Below, piece after piece: positions 7,978 through 16,814 of a stretch of DNA of 53,689 bases. The DNA comes from Pseudomonadota bacterium (GTDB lineage: Bacteria; Chloroflexota; UBA6077; JAJPHF01), in the NCBI GenBank assembly GCA_021325365.1, contig JAJPHF010000018.1:1-53689 (forward strand), given 5' to 3'. The position numbers and the translations under genes are program-made. The notes beneath the pieces were generated by a model, which saw nothing but the letters and a program-made list of their open reading frames with translations, did no database searches and was not told where the DNA came from. Every line of letters begins with the position of its first letter. Position 1 is the stretch's first letter.

Positions 7978-8279
7978 CGATGTCGATCGGCATCATAAGC
8001 GTCGGCCAGATACTCCCGCTTATGATGAGCGATATCGGTTGGCTCGGCTGACTCTCCGATGCCGATGATGTTCAAGATACAATCGTGCTCGGCGCGTGCC
8101 GCCTCGGATGGACGAGCAGATTCCTCCTGGTTACCCGCTCGCTCAATCGGCGTGATCACGGCGATGTCGTGATCGCCACGCCGGAGGACGCGTCCCACGC
8201 CACTTCGCTGAACTTCTTCGGCCAGGCGCAACAACTCGGGCGATGCTGTAACGTCAATCGATAGCAGCTCTCTGCTCAT
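7974..8279 (-). CDS. VapB-like antitoxin
   Basis: A 101-residue protein encoded directly upstream of, and overlapping, the PIN toxin by 4 bp. The N-terminal part (SPELLRLAEEV and VLRRGDHDIAVITPI) resembles the short DNA-binding regions of Phd/AbrB-like antitoxins. The C-terminal EPTDIAHHKREYLADAY segment is amphipathic and probably wraps the toxin. Antitoxins of this type normally repress their own promoter together with the toxin. Assignment rests mainly on gene arrangement, since the sequence is divergent. Confidence 0.72.
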   Translation of the reverse strand: MSRELLSIDVTASPELLRLAEEVQRSGVGRVLRRGDHDIAVITPIERAGNQEESARPSEAARAEHDCILNIIGIGESAEPTDIAHHKREYLADAYDADRHR

Positions 8280-8450
8280 GGTTGTCTCCTCGCTCCGTGC
8301 CCGACTCCGACGACGCCGAGCCCGCGGGGACCGACGCCCCTTGGCCTGCCACGCAGGCTATCAGCAGCATTGTCCCAGACCATATTGTACCGGTCGTGGG
8401 CCCCGGCTGGGCGGCTCGCCGTCCGGGGCGGCGACAGGCGCACGGACGGG

Positions 8451-9752
8451 TCAGGGGAACCCCGCGGCGGTTCCCTGGCCGCCGGTGGGGTCGGCCTGCG
8501 GGGCGAGGAGCATGCCGGCGGCGACGGTTTGGTTAGTGGGCTCGTCAATGAGGATGAAGCTACCGGTGGCGCGGTTGCGCGCGTAGGCGTCGTAAAGCAG
8601 CGGCGTGGTCGTCCGCAGCGCCAGGCGGCCGACGTCGTTCAGGCCGAGCGTGGTATCGGTCGGGTCGGGCTGCGCCGTGTTCACGTCCAGCCGGTACTGC
8701 AGGCCGGCCACCAGCGCGCGGGTGGTGCGGGTCGTGTGCTTCAGCAGGTAGCGGCCGTTCGGCTGCAGCGGCGTCGGCGCCAGCCAGCAGACGAGCGCGT
8801 CGACCACCTGACTCACCGTCGGCGGGCTGTCGGGGTGGCAGAGCAAGTCGCCGCGGGACACGTCTAGCTCGTCGGCCAGGCGCAGCGTTACGTTCCGCGG
8901 CGGCGCGGCCTCGGCGAGCGGGCCGTCGAACGTCTCGACCGTCTGGACGTGCGTGCGGAGGCCGGAGGGCAGCGCCAGCACCTCGTCGCCGGGCCGCACC
9001 ACGCCGCCGACCACCTGGCCGGCGTAGCCGCGGTAGTCGGCGTGCTCCCGCCTGTGCGGCCGGATGACGAGCTGGACCGGAAAGCGGAGCCCGGTGACGC
9101 TCACAGGGGCGCGCTCCACTTGCTCTAGGTACTCCAGCAGCGGCGGGCCGTCGTACCAGGGCAGGCGGTCCGAGCGCCGCACCACGTTGTCGCCGTGCAG
9201 CGCCGAGATAGGGATGAATGTCGCGGCGCGCACGGCGAGCGAGGCGAGCAGCGGGGCGAACGCCTCGCGGATGGCGGCGAAGGCTCCCTCGTCGTAGTCC
9301 ACCAGGTCCATCTTGTTCACGCACAGCACGAGGTGCGGCACGCGCAGCAGCGACGCCAGCACGGCGTGGCGCCGCGACTGCTCGGTGACGCCCCGCCGCG
9401 CGTCGAGCAGGACCAGCGCGAGGTCAGCGGTCGAGGCGCCGGTGACCATGTTGCGAGTGTACTGCACGTGCCCCGGCGTGTCGGCCAGGATGAAGCGCCG
9501 CCGCGGCGTCGCGAAGTGGCGGTAGGCCACGTCGATGGTGATGCCCTGCTCACGCTCCGCGCGCAGGCCGTCGGTGAGCAGCGCCAGGTTCACGTAGTCG
9601 GCGCCGCGCTCCCGGCTGGCGCGCTCGACCGCCTGGTACTGGTCCTCGTAGACCTGCCGCGTCTCGTACAGCAGCCGCCCGATCAGCGTGCTCTTGCCGT
9701 CGTCCACCGAGCCCGCGGTCGCCAGGCGCAGCAGGTCCCCGCCGTGTGCCAT
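8451..9752 (-). CDS. cysN: Sulfate adenylyltransferase subunit 1 (GTPase)
   Basis: A 433-residue translation-factor-like GTPase. All G motifs are visible: AGSVDDGKST (P-loop), GITIDVAYRHF (G2), ADTPGHVQYTRNM (G3) and CVNKMDLVDYD (G4), followed by two beta-barrel domains. With CysD it adenylates sulfate to APS, with GTP hydrolysis driving the reaction. The ATG overlaps the cysD stop by one base (TGATG), so the reading frame extending upstream of 9752 is not part of the protein. It is slightly shorter than enteric CysN (about 475 residues) but has every domain. It is the last gene of the leftward cys block. Confidence 0.95.
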   Translation of the reverse strand: MAHGGDLLRLATAGSVDDGKSTLIGRLLYETRQVYEDQYQAVERASRERGADYVNLALLTDGLRAEREQGITIDVAYRHFATPRRRFILADTPGHVQYTRNMVTGASTADLALVLLDARRGVTEQSRRHAVLASLLRVPHLVLCVNKMDLVDYDEGAFAAIREAFAPLLASLAVRAATFIPISALHGDNVVRRSDRLPWYDGPPLLEYLEQVERAPVSVTGLRFPVQLVIRPHRREHADYRGYAGQVVGGVVRPGDEVLALPSGLRTHVQTVETFDGPLAEAAPPRNVTLRLADELDVSRGDLLCHPDSPPTVSQVVDALVCWLAPTPLQPNGRYLLKHTTRTTRALVAGLQYRLDVNTAQPDPTDTTLGLNDVGRLALRTTTPLLYDAYARNRATGSFILIDEPTNQTVAAGMLLAPQADPTGGQGTAAGFP

Positions 9753-10723
9753 CAGAAGTAGCCCTCCCGCTTGCGGTCCTCCATCGCCGCCTCCGACGTG
9801 CGGTCGTCGGCGCGCGTGGCGCCGCGCTCGGAGATACCGGCGCTCGCGATCTCGGCCAGCACCGCGTCGAGCGTGCGCGCGGTCGAGCGCACCGCGCCGG
9901 TGCAGGTCATGTCGCCCACCGTGCGGTAGCGCACCGTCGCCACGAACGGCTCCTCGCCCGGCAGCAGCGGCAGGTATGGCCCCGTCGCCAGCAGCAGGCC
10001 GTCGCGCGCCACGACCTCGCGCTCGTGCGCGAAGTAGATGCTCGGCAGCTCGATGCCCTCGCGGGCGACGTACTGCCATACGTCCATCTCCGTCCAGTTC
10101 GAGATCGGGAAGACGCGCACGTGCTCGCCCCGGCGCACGCGGGCGTTGTAGAGCTGCCACAGCTCGGGGCGCTGCTGCTTCGGGTCCCACTGGCCGAACT
10201 CGTCGCGGAAGGAGAAGATGCGCTCCTTGGCGCGCGCCTTCTCCTCGTCGCGGCGGGCGCCGCCGATCGCCGCGTCGAAGCCGTGGGCGGCGAGCGTGTC
10301 CAGCAGCGTGGTCGTCTGCAGGCGGTTGCGCGACGCGCGTGGGCCGCGCTCCTCGATCACTCGGCCGCGGTCGATGCTCTCCTGCACTGAGCCGACGAGC
10401 AGCCGCTCGCCTAGCTCTGCCACCCGCCGGTCGCGGAACGCCAGCACCTCCGGGAAGTTGTGGCCGGTGTCGACGTGGAGGATGGGGAAGGGGAAGCGCG
10501 CCGGGCGGAAAGCCTTCTCCGCGAGGCGCAGCAGCACCGCCGAGTCCTTGCCGCCCGAGAACAGCAGCACCGGCCGTTCGCACTCGGCGGCCGTCTCGCG
10601 CATGATGAAGATCGCCTCCGCCTCCAGCGCATCCAGGTGCCGGTACGCCCGGGCGTCGTGCGGCGCGGCGGCTACTCGCTCGGCGACCGCGGCGCCGACA
10701 GAGCGCGCGACCTGTAGACTCAT
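9752..10723 (-). CDS. cysD: Sulfate adenylyltransferase subunit 2
   Basis: A 323-residue member of the ATP pyrophosphatase family that performs the adenylyl transfer in sulfate activation. The PP-loop [10 protein letters not shown] is present, with [31 protein letters not shown] and the C-terminal KREGYF end typical of CysD. ATG 10723 is chosen because GGAGGAG precedes it and the 4-bp ATGA overlap with the upstream gene makes a coupled operon; an upstream GTG in frame would add 29 unconserved residues. It is followed by cysN with a 1-bp overlap. Confidence 0.95.
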   Translation of the reverse strand: MSLQVARSVGAAVAERVAAAPHDARAYRHLDALEAEAIFIMRETAAECERPVLLFSGGKDSAVLLRLAEKAFRPARFPFPILHVDTGHNFPEVLAFRDRRVAELGERLLVGSVQESIDRGRVIEERGPRASRNRLQTTTLLDTLAAHGFDAAIGGARRDEEKARAKERIFSFRDEFGQWDPKQQRPELWQLYNARVRRGEHVRVFPISNWTEMDVWQYVAREGIELPSIYFAHEREVVARDGLLLATGPYLPLLPGEEPFVATVRYRTVGDMTCTGAVRSTARTLDAVLAEIASAGISERGATRADDRTSEAAMEDRKREGYF

Positions 10724-12177
10724 GCCTTCTCCTCCTGGCCGGGCGTCGGCCCGACTAGCTCGACGGCGCAGTGCATGCCACACTCCTTGGGCGCGTCCGT
10801 CTCCCACCACCAGCGGCCTGCCCGCGCGCCTTCACCCGGCGCCACGGGCCGCGTACACGGTGCGCAGCCGATGCTCGTGTAGCCCTGAGCGTACAGCGGG
10901 TGGACGGGCACGTCGTGCGCCCGCACGTAGTCCCACACCTGGGCCTCCGTCCAGCGCGCCAGCGGATTGACCTTCACGAGGCCGCCGTGCTCGGCGTCCA
11001 GCTCGACGGTTTCCACGTGCGAGCGCGTGACGTACTGGTCGCGGCGCAGGCCGGTGATCCACGCATCCAGGCCGCCTAGCACGCGCCGCGTCGGGTGCAC
11101 CTTCCGCACCTCGCAGCAGCGCAGGCGCAGCGGCACCGAGCGGTAGAACAGGTTCGGGCCCCCCGCGCTCACCAGCGCCGCCACCTCGGCGTGGTCGGGC
11201 AGGTAGACCTCGACCGCGATGCCGTAGCGTGCCCGCACGGCCTCGATCGTGGCGTAGGTTTCGGCGGGGAGGCGGCCCGTGTCGATGGTGAACACCCGCA
11301 CGCGCGGATCGACGCGCCACGCCATATCGAGGATCGCCATGCCGTCCACCTGAAAGCTGGTACAGACGGCCAGCCGCTCGCGCGGGAAGGTGGCGAGCGC
11401 CCAGCGCAGCACGTCCTGCGGCCCGCGGTCGGCCAGCGCGCGGGCCTGGCGGACGATGGCGTCGGGTGTCCGGCGCCGCAGGGCGGCGCCAGCGGCTGGC
11501 GCCCGAGCCGGCTGCAGGGCTAGGGAGCCCCCGACTTGAAGGCTGGGCCAGCTGTCGGGCTCACTGGCCCGGCCTTCAGGCCGGCTCTTGTCCGGCGCGG
11601 CGCCATCACTCCCGGACCGGCCCGCAGGCCGGACCAGGGCTGCCGCCGGCTGCTCCAGATACCCGAGCCGCTCCAGCGCGGCGACGACCTTCGCCGCGCT
11701 CTCGTCCACCGACTCTCGCTCGGTATCCACGACGACCTCAGGGCGCAGCGGCTCCTCGTAGGGGTCGGACACGCCGGTGAAGTGGGCGACTTCGCCGCGC
11801 AGCGCGCGGGCGTAGAGTCCCTTCACGTCCCGCTGCACCAGAATGTCCAGCGAGCAGCGCACGTACACCTCGACGAACGCGCCGATCCGCTGGCGGGCGG
11901 CGTCGCGCGCCGCGCGGTACGGCGAGATGGCCGCCACGATGGCGACGGCGCCGTGGCGGGTCAGCAGCTCGGCGACGAAGGCGATGCGGCGAATATTGGT
12001 GTCGCGGTCGGCCTTGCTGAAGCCGAGCCCCTGGCTCAGGTGCTCCCGTACCACGTCGCCGTCCAGCCTCTCGACGCGCCGGCCGCGCGCGGCGAGCGTG
12101 GCTTCGAGCGCGCGCGCGAGCGTCGTCTTGCCCGCGCCCGAGAGCCCCGTCAGCCAGATCGTGAAGCCCCCGCGCAT
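10720..12177 (-). CDS. Fused APS kinase-APS reductase (CysC-CysH)
   Basis: A 485-residue fusion. Residues 1 to about 175 are an APS kinase with P-loop GLSGAGKTT (11-19), the DGD and [12 protein letters not shown] signatures and [13 protein letters not shown] Pro/Ala/Gly-rich linker of about 65 residues follows. The rest is a reductase with Cys354-Cys355 in CCEVRK, C438-A-P-C441 and catalytic Cys466 in ECGMHC. The double-CC pattern is that of 4Fe-4S APS reductases, not cluster-free PAPS reductases. One half would therefore make PAPS and the other reduce APS, both fed by CysDN. GGAGG precedes the ATG; cysD overlaps by 4 bp. Confidence 0.9.
   Translation of the reverse strand: MRGGFTIWLTGLSGAGKTTLARALEATLAARGRRVERLDGDVVREHLSQGLGFSKADRDTNIRRIAFVAELLTRHGAVAIVAAISPYRAARDAARQRIGAFVEVYVRCSLDILVQRDVKGLYARALRGEVAHFTGVSDPYEEPLRPEVVVDTERESVDESAAKVVAALERLGYLEQPAAALVRPAGRSGSDGAAPDKSRPEGRASEPDSWPSLQVGGSLALQPARAPAAGAALRRRTPDAIVRQARALADRGPQDVLRWALATFPRERLAVCTSFQVDGMAILDMAWRVDPRVRVFTIDTGRLPAETYATIEAVRARYGIAVEVYLPDHAEVAALVSAGGPNLFYRSVPLRLRCCEVRKVHPTRRVLGGLDAWITGLRRDQYVTRSHVETVELDAEHGGLVKVNPLARWTEAQVWDYVRAHDVPVHPLYAQGYTSIGCAPCTRPVAPGEGARAGRWWWETDAPKECGMHCAVELVGPTPGQEEKA
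11569..11632. repeat. Paired palindromes inside the CysC-CysH linker coding sequence
   Basis: Two short hairpin sequences lie in the part encoding the interdomain linker: CCGGCCTTCAGGCCGG at 11569-11584 and CCGGCCCGCAGGCCGG at 11617-11632. They share both arms and differ only in the central four bases. Their position in the least conserved segment suggests the linker grew by in-frame insertion of repeated palindromic DNA. Confidence 0.6.
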
Positions 12178-12222
12178 GCTTGCCTCCTCGTATCGCGTGT
12201 TGCCCGCCCCCGCTCCTCGCGC

Positions 12223-12341
12223 GCCCCCGCTCTCCCCGCGAGCGGGCCTCGTGCTCCAGAGCTGCGTGCGGTCGCGCATCAGGGCCCCCGCTCTCCCCGC
12301 GAGCGGGCCTCGTCCTCCCCCTCTCCTAGGGGAGCGGGGGG
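12223..12341. repeat. 30-bp direct repeat pair and hairpin between tauE-like gene and cysCH
   Basis: Copies at 12223-12252 and 12284-12313 are identical over 30 bases and contain the dyad CCCGCTC...GAGCGGG. A separate GC-rich hairpin with a short AGG-type loop follows at about 12315-12341. On the minus strand this lies after the transporter gene and before cysCH, so it could end or attenuate transcription from the transporter into the cys genes. Repeats of this composition are common in Chloroflexota intergenic DNA, from memory. Confidence 0.6.
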
Positions 12342-12364
12342 CCGGGCGGTGAGGTCCCTCTCGC

Positions 12365-13246
12365 TCAGTGCAGGCTCGGGCTGCCGACCGCCAGCGCCGG
12401 CGCCCCGCTGGCGCGCTTCTGGAAGAACCGGACGAGCAGGTAGCAGTCGATCAGCGCCGCAGCCGCCAGGACTACGTATGCGCCGGGGCTCGCCAGCAGC
12501 CCGATCTCGATTAGCGTCCGGGACAGGCCGAAGCCGACGACCCAGGCGTCGAAGCTCATGCAGATGCGGCGGAACGTCTCGGCTTCGAGCCGCCGGATGA
12601 CGAACGCGCCCAGCGGGATGCCGACGATCACGCTCGGCACGATCGTCCAGAGAAGCTGCGCCGATTCGAGGGAGTACAGGCCGAGGAAGTAGTAGGCGGC
12701 CGCGGTTAACACGGACTCGACGATGCGGACCAAGCCGAGGCCGGCCCGGAAGTCTTGCCGGACGTACCCCTGGTTGTTGAACAGTAGCGCGAGCGGCGGC
12801 CCCGAGATCGTCGTCACGGAGTACAGCACGCCGAGCCCCGCGCCGAACGGCACCCCGACCGCGCGCTCGGCGTCGATGTGGCGGCGAACCCCCGATGCTT
12901 GCAGGAGGATCAGCGGCAGGAGCAGCGCGTACGTCCCCGTCTTCACGGCGCCGGGCGTGACGTGGGAGAGGGCCAGGCTGCCGACGAGAACCCCCGGCAC
13001 GAGCCCACAGACGATGGGGAGCGTCCGCCGCCAGACGCGCGGCAGGCTCTCGCGGTTGACGAACACGACGTAGCCGTTCACCGCGACTTCGACGAGTACG
13101 AGCGCCGGATTGATCAAGCGGTTGCTGTAGAAGAGCAACGCCACGGGGACGGTCAGCGAGGAGAACCCGTAGCCCAGCGCGCCGTTGACCGTGGCGGCGA
13201 GCAGGGTGACCGCGATCAGGCTCAGGACGGCAAGGTCTGCAGACAT
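12365..13246 (-). CDS. TauE/SafE family sulfite or organosulfonate exporter-like protein
   Basis: A 293-residue integral membrane protein with about eight hydrophobic segments. The N-terminal [23 protein letters not shown] and central [18 protein letters not shown] segments are the two half-repeat signatures of the TauE/SafE family, whose members move sulfite, sulfoacetate or related anions. AGGTGAGG lies about 11 bases before the ATG. It is encoded upstream of and in line with the sulfate-activation genes, supporting a sulfur-linked role, but 187 bp of hairpin-rich DNA separate them, so a single operon is uncertain. Direction of transport cannot be inferred. Confidence 0.87.
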   Translation of the reverse strand: MSADLAVLSLIAVTLLAATVNGALGYGFSSLTVPVALLFYSNRLINPALVLVEVAVNGYVVFVNRESLPRVWRRTLPIVCGLVPGVLVGSLALSHVTPGAVKTGTYALLLPLILLQASGVRRHIDAERAVGVPFGAGLGVLYSVTTISGPPLALLFNNQGYVRQDFRAGLGLVRIVESVLTAAAYYFLGLYSLESAQLLWTIVPSVIVGIPLGAFVIRRLEAETFRRICMSFDAWVVGFGLSRTLIEIGLLASPGAYVVLAAAALIDCYLLVRFFQKRASGAPALAVGSPSLH

Positions 13247-13787
13247 CTAGCTCACGCCTCACCTTTCGAGTAAGCTCGCCCAGCGGCTTGTCCGAGCAGC
13301 GTGGAAACTGACGGCGGCGCGGGGCGCGCTCGCGCGCCGGCGTGTCGGCTGCGGAGGTGCGGTGTCTGGGCGCGCGCCGGTCCGTCGTGCAAGCCGATGG
13401 GACCGTGGCGGTCAATGGGGTGCCGGCGATGCGTCGCCGTGACGAGCCCACGCGAGCGCCAGGCCGCGAGGGGCGCCCCCGCCTCGCGGGCGGGGGCTAG
13501 CGACAGGCGGAGCCGCGGCCGATCTGGGGCCAGTAGTTGATGATGTGAGTCGAAATTATCTGGTACATCACGGCAGAGTATAGCGCGCGGTCGGCGGGGC
13601 GTCAACGGCTTTGCGGGTGCTTACTACCGGTGGCGCCCCGCTTGCTTGACGGTGCGGGCCGGGCGCGTCATACTCGCAGCGAGCAGGGTGTGGCGCGGGA
13701 CGCGAGGGCGACGGCTAACAGTCCAGCGCGGCGGTCCGCGGGAGCGTGGGGCGCCGGGCAGGCGGGGCCGCGCGGAGGAGAGCGCGC
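13247..13787. other. Intergenic region between divergent tauE-like and DinB genes
   Basis: About 540 bp without a supported gene. It contains a strong hairpin at 13475-13497 (GCCCCCGCC, loop TCGCG, GGCGGGGGC). I looked for S-box/SAM-type leader elements ahead of the leftward sulfur genes and saw none. The ribosome site GGAGGAG of the DinB gene ends the region. Short overlapping open frames here have the composition of random GC-rich DNA. Confidence 0.5.
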
Positions 13788-14315
13788 ATGGACTCGAAGG
13801 ACGTGCTGATCGAGGGCTACGGGCGCATCCCGCAGCTGCTGGGCATGGCGCTCGACGGGCTGACCGCGGAGCAGCTCGCCTACCGCCCGACCGAGCAGGC
13901 CAACTCCATCGCCTGGCTGGTCTGGCACTTGGCCCGCGTGCAGGACAAGCAAGTGTCCGACCTGGCCGGCCGCCAGCAGGCCTGGATCGGCGATGGCTGG
14001 CACGCCCGCTTCGACAAGCCCGCCGACCCCGACGACACCGGCCAGCGTTACACCGCCGAGCAAGTGGCCAGCCTGCGCCCCGCCGGCCCCCAGGTGCTGC
14101 TCGACTACCTGAACGCCGTCTACCAGCGCTCGGTCGAGTACCTCCGAACGCTGACGCCGGCGGACCTGGACCGCGAGCTGAACGAGCCGCGCTGGAACCC
14201 GCTGCCGACGGTGGGCGTGCGGCTGGTCAGCATCCTGGCCGACAATCTCCAGCACACCGGCCAGGCGCTGTACTTGCGGGGCTGCATCGAGGACCGCCAC
14301 TGGTATCCTGCGTGA
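13788..14315 (+). CDS. DinB-family protein
   Basis: A 175-residue four-helix DinB/DUF664-like protein. It begins with a helix and the LTAEQLAYRPTEQANSIAWL segment, then WHLARVQD with metal-ligand His47, and ends with LQHTGQALYLRG carrying His156. Three-His metal sites of this kind are found in bacillithiol or mycothiol transferases and in many uncharacterised stress proteins; the exact function is not known. GGAGGAG precedes the chosen ATG. It is followed by the DUF427 gene 48 bp downstream, probably co-transcribed. Confidence 0.85.
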   Translation: MDSKDVLIEGYGRIPQLLGMALDGLTAEQLAYRPTEQANSIAWLVWHLARVQDKQVSDLAGRQQAWIGDGWHARFDKPADPDDTGQRYTAEQVASLRPAGPQVLLDYLNAVYQRSVEYLRTLTPADLDRELNEPRWNPLPTVGVRLVSILADNLQHTGQALYLRGCIEDRHWYPA

Positions 14316-14319
14316 GGAT

Positions 14320-14344
14320 GGGGATAGGGGATGGGGGCTAGGGG
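14320..14344 (+). other. G-quadruplex motif ahead of the DUF427 gene
   Basis: Four G-runs of at least four bases (14320-14323, 14327-14330, 14333-14337, 14341-14344) are separated by loops of 3, 2 and 3 bases on the coding strand. This satisfies a stringent quadruplex pattern and ends ten bases before the AGAGGAGG ribosome site. In RNA it could hinder ribosome access to the downstream gene. Confidence 0.6.
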
Positions 14345-14363
14345 CGGCTAGAGGAGGATCATC

Positions 14364-15152
14364 ATGGCGCAGACGGCACCGGCGACGCGGCGCGCGCCGG
14401 ACCCGAACCACAAGGTTGAGATCGAGCCGAGCCCGCGCTGGGTGCGGGTCGAGGTGAACGGGACGACGATCGCCGACAGCAAGCGCACCATGCTGCTCCG
14501 CGAGACGAACAACCGCCCGGTCTACTACTTCCCGCAAGCCGACGTGCGCATGGACTTGCTGGAGCCGACCGAACATACCACCTACTGTCCCTACAAAGGC
14601 GACGCCTCCTACTGGACGATCCGCGTGGGCGACCGCGTGGAGGAGAACGCCGCCTGGGGCTACCTCGACCCGCTGCCGCTGGCCCAGGCCGTCAAGGGCT
14701 ACGTGGCGTTCTACTGGAACAAGGTGGACCGCTGGCTGGAGGAGGCCGAGCAGATCTACGCGCACGCCCGCGACCCGTACCATCGGGTGGACGTGCTGGA
14801 GAGCACCCGTCACGTGCGCGTCGTGATCAACGGCGAGACGGTGGCGGAGACGCGCCGGCCGCGCCTGCTGTTCGAGACGACCCACCCGACGCGCTACTAC
14901 ATCCCGCGCGAAGACGTGCGCATGGACCTGCTCACGCCGACGGACAAGCACACCCGCTGCCCGTACAAGGGCGAGGCGTCGTACTGGACGGCCAAGGTGG
15001 GAGGTGCCGAGCTGCCGGACATCGTGTGGAGCTACCTCAACCCGATCGCCGAGTGCCCGCGCATCAAGGAGTACCTCTGCTTCTTCAACGAGAAGGTCGA
15101 CATCTACGTCGACGGCGAGCTGCAGGAGCGGCCGATCACCGCCTGGTCGTAG
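14364..15152 (+). CDS. Tandem DUF427 protein
   Basis: A 262-residue protein made of two copies of the DUF427 fold. The first half has VRVEVNGTTIADSKRTMLL, YYFPQADVRMDLL and TYCPYKGDASYW; the second repeats this as VRVVINGETVAETRRPRLL, YYIPREDVRMDLL and RCPYKGEASYW. Single-domain DUF427 proteins are about 95-120 residues; two-copy forms are known. The conserved CPYKG-SYW motif suggests a small-ligand pocket, but no activity is established for the family. Strong ribosome site GAGGAGG. Located between a DinB gene and an Asp-box propeller gene on the same strand. Confidence 0.88.
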   Translation: MAQTAPATRRAPDPNHKVEIEPSPRWVRVEVNGTTIADSKRTMLLRETNNRPVYYFPQADVRMDLLEPTEHTTYCPYKGDASYWTIRVGDRVEENAAWGYLDPLPLAQAVKGYVAFYWNKVDRWLEEAEQIYAHARDPYHRVDVLESTRHVRVVINGETVAETRRPRLLFETTHPTRYYIPREDVRMDLLTPTDKHTRCPYKGEASYWTAKVGGAELPDIVWSYLNPIAECPRIKEYLCFFNEKVDIYVDGELQERPITAWS

Positions 15153-15208
15153 GCGGCTGCCGAGCCGCGCCGGCGCCTGTTGGCGGCCGGCGCGGCGTGG
15201 AGGAGGAC

Positions 15209-16195
15209 ATGGGCAACAGCGGCACACTGCTCGTCGGGACCGTGGGGCAGGGGGTCATGCGCAGCGCGGACGGCGGGGAGAGCTGGGGCCGCGCGGGCCC
15301 TGGCCAGGGGATGCACTCGGACTGCATCGTGCGCTGCCTGGTGGCCCACCCGCGACAGCCCGAGGTGCTGTTCGCCGGCACCGACCTCGGCCTCTACCGC
15401 ACGGACGACGCGGGCGCGCACTGGCAGCACCTGGATACGCCGATGAACGGCCAGGCCGTGTGGGCGGTGGCGATCGACGCGGCCGACCCCTCGCGCGTGC
15501 TGGCCGGCACCGGCACGCCCACGCCGCCCAGCATCTACCAGTCGACGGACGGCGGCGCGACCTGGGAGCGGCGGCGGGCCGAGTTCGCCGAGTCCTGCCC
15601 GGCCGTGGGCGTGCCGCGGCCCACGGCCATCGCCATCGACCCCACCGACCCGCGCTCGGTCTGGCTGGGCGTCGAGGTGGACGGCACGCGCCGCAGCCGG
15701 GATGGCGGCGCCACCTGGGAGCCGGCGGCGCCGCAGATCGTGAACCGCGACGTACACAACGTGCTGGTGACGGGCGGCGCCGACAAGCGGGTGTTCATCC
15801 TGGTGAACGACGACGTGTGGATCAGCGCCGACGACGGCGCGAGCTGGCGGAACGTCGGCGTCCGCCAGGTGTTCCCCTGGCACTACCCGCGCGGCATCAC
15901 CGTGCGCTCGGACGACCCGCGCACAGTGTTCGTGACGGTGGGCGACACCACGCCGGGCCGCACGGGCGCGGTCATGCGCACGCGCGACGGCGGCGCCACC
16001 TGGGAGAGCCTGCCGCTGCCGGGTCAGCCGAACTCGGCGATGTGGGTGGTCACTTGCTCGCGCGAGGACCCCGACCTGATGTTCGCGGGCAGCCGCTATG
16101 GCTACCTGTACCGCAGCGAGGACGGCGGCGACTCGTGGGTGCGCTACTGGCGCGAGCTGAGCGAGGTCTCGGCCATCGCCTATGTGCCCGCCTAA
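15209..16195 (+). CDS. BNR/Asp-box repeat beta-propeller protein
   Basis: A 328-residue protein with seven Asp-box motifs of the S-x-D-x-G-x-T/S-W type: SADGGESW, RTDDAGAHW, STDGGATW, SRDGGATW, SADDGASW, TRDGGATW and SEDGGDSW. Spacing matches a sialidase/VPS10-like propeller. No signal peptide is visible and no Arg triad or nucleophile of a sialidase stands out, so it is probably a binding or scaffold protein. The start has GGAGGAGG upstream; an in-frame extension overlaps the DUF427 coding end in another frame and is unlikely. Its stop codon overlaps the first bases of the palindromic repeat at 16194. Confidence 0.82.
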   Translation: MGNSGTLLVGTVGQGVMRSADGGESWGRAGPGQGMHSDCIVRCLVAHPRQPEVLFAGTDLGLYRTDDAGAHWQHLDTPMNGQAVWAVAIDAADPSRVLAGTGTPTPPSIYQSTDGGATWERRRAEFAESCPAVGVPRPTAIAIDPTDPRSVWLGVEVDGTRRSRDGGATWEPAAPQIVNRDVHNVLVTGGADKRVFILVNDDVWISADDGASWRNVGVRQVFPWHYPRGITVRSDDPRTVFVTVGDTTPGRTGAVMRTRDGGATWESLPLPGQPNSAMWVVTCSREDPDLMFAGSRYGYLYRSEDGGDSWVRYWRELSEVSAIAYVPA

Positions 16196-16264
16196 GCATT
16201 CGGCCAGGGGTGGCGTGTCTGTTTGGCTTCGCCAAACAGACACACCACCCTGAGCCGGGAGCTT
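16194..16264. repeat. Dispersed palindromic element, copy 1
   Basis: A 71-bp imperfect palindrome. The core GTGTCTGTTTGGC/GCCAAACAGACAC (13 perfect base pairs, loop TTC) is at 16215-16243; outer arms carry CGGCCAGG/CCTGAGCCG, and the ends are AAGC and GCTT. A second copy at 25750-25818 keeps the same ends, outer arms and core. The propeller gene's TAA stop (16193-16195) overlaps its left end. It may serve as a terminator, but its recurrence suggests a REP- or MITE-like element. Confidence 0.75.
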
Positions 16265-16433
16265 AGTATGACCGGGAGGGCAGGGGAGTGGCGCAGGAGC
16301 GGTTCGCCCGCCCCTGCTCTCCTGTTCGCCTGACCGCGGCCCCGTGGCGCGACTGTGACCCGGGCGCCTCGGAGCGGCGCCCGCGCCACGCGCTACCATT
16401 CTCTGGAGCGACTTCCAAAGGCTGCATCTCTGA

Positions 16434-16814
16434 ATGTCCGATGCTCCGTCCGCCCCTACTGTCGATGCTCCTGCCCTGCTGGTTGCTGACCGCGAGCGCG
16501 TGATGCGTCTGCTCGCGCGCACGGGGCTGCTGGCCAGCATGCTCGAAGGGCTGCTGGCCGAGCAGCTACGGACGCAGGCCGAGCACGCCGCGCTCCAGGG
16601 ACGCCTGCGCGAGCTGGAGGCCCGGCTGGCCGCGGCGGCGCCGGGCCCGCTGCTGTCGGCTGGCGCCTTCTCGCGTATCCAGCGCGCCCAGCGCGCCCGC
16701 GACGACCTGCGCGACGATTTGCGGCGGCTCCGCGAGCGCTACGCGGACCTCCCCGACCCTGAGCCGTCGCCCGACGATAGCTCACCGGGCGGAGAGCCGC
16801 CTGGCTCCGGCTGA
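16434..16814 (+). CDS. Hypothetical coiled-coil protein
   Basis: A 126-residue open frame rich in Ala, Leu, Arg and Glu. Residues from about 25 to 100 have the heptad character of a coiled coil (LLAEQLRTQAEHAALQGR; RARDDLRDDLRRLRERYAD), followed by an acidic/Pro-rich tail. I recognise no family. There is no good ribosome binding site, and the composition could arise by chance in GC-rich DNA. The smooth amphipathic pattern is the main support. Confidence 0.35.
   Translation: MSDAPSAPTVDAPALLVADRERVMRLLARTGLLASMLEGLLAEQLRTQAEHAALQGRLRELEARLAAAAPGPLLSAGAFSRIQRAQRARDDLRDDLRRLRERYADLPDPEPSPDDSSPGGEPPGSG

Noticed and set aside
8451..10583. Long open frame merging cysN with upstream sequence (710 codons)
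   Set aside because: The part upstream of 9752 is an out-of-frame shadow of cysD. True CysN starts at ATG 9752, which overlaps the cysD stop and begins the conserved GTPase domain.
13247..13480. Possible SAM/S-box or other sulfur riboswitch ahead of the TauE-like gene
   Set aside because: The conserved helices and the core bases of known SAM riboswitches could not be found. Only a simple GC hairpin is present.
16288..16503. 71-codon plus frame before the coiled-coil candidate
   Set aside because: No ribosome site, no recognisable domain, and it overlaps the better-supported frame at 16434.
15104..16540. 478-codon minus-strand frame opposite the propeller gene
   Set aside because: It mirrors the Asp-box coding sequence and runs through the palindromic repeat and an intergenic region. 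High GC content alone keeps it open.
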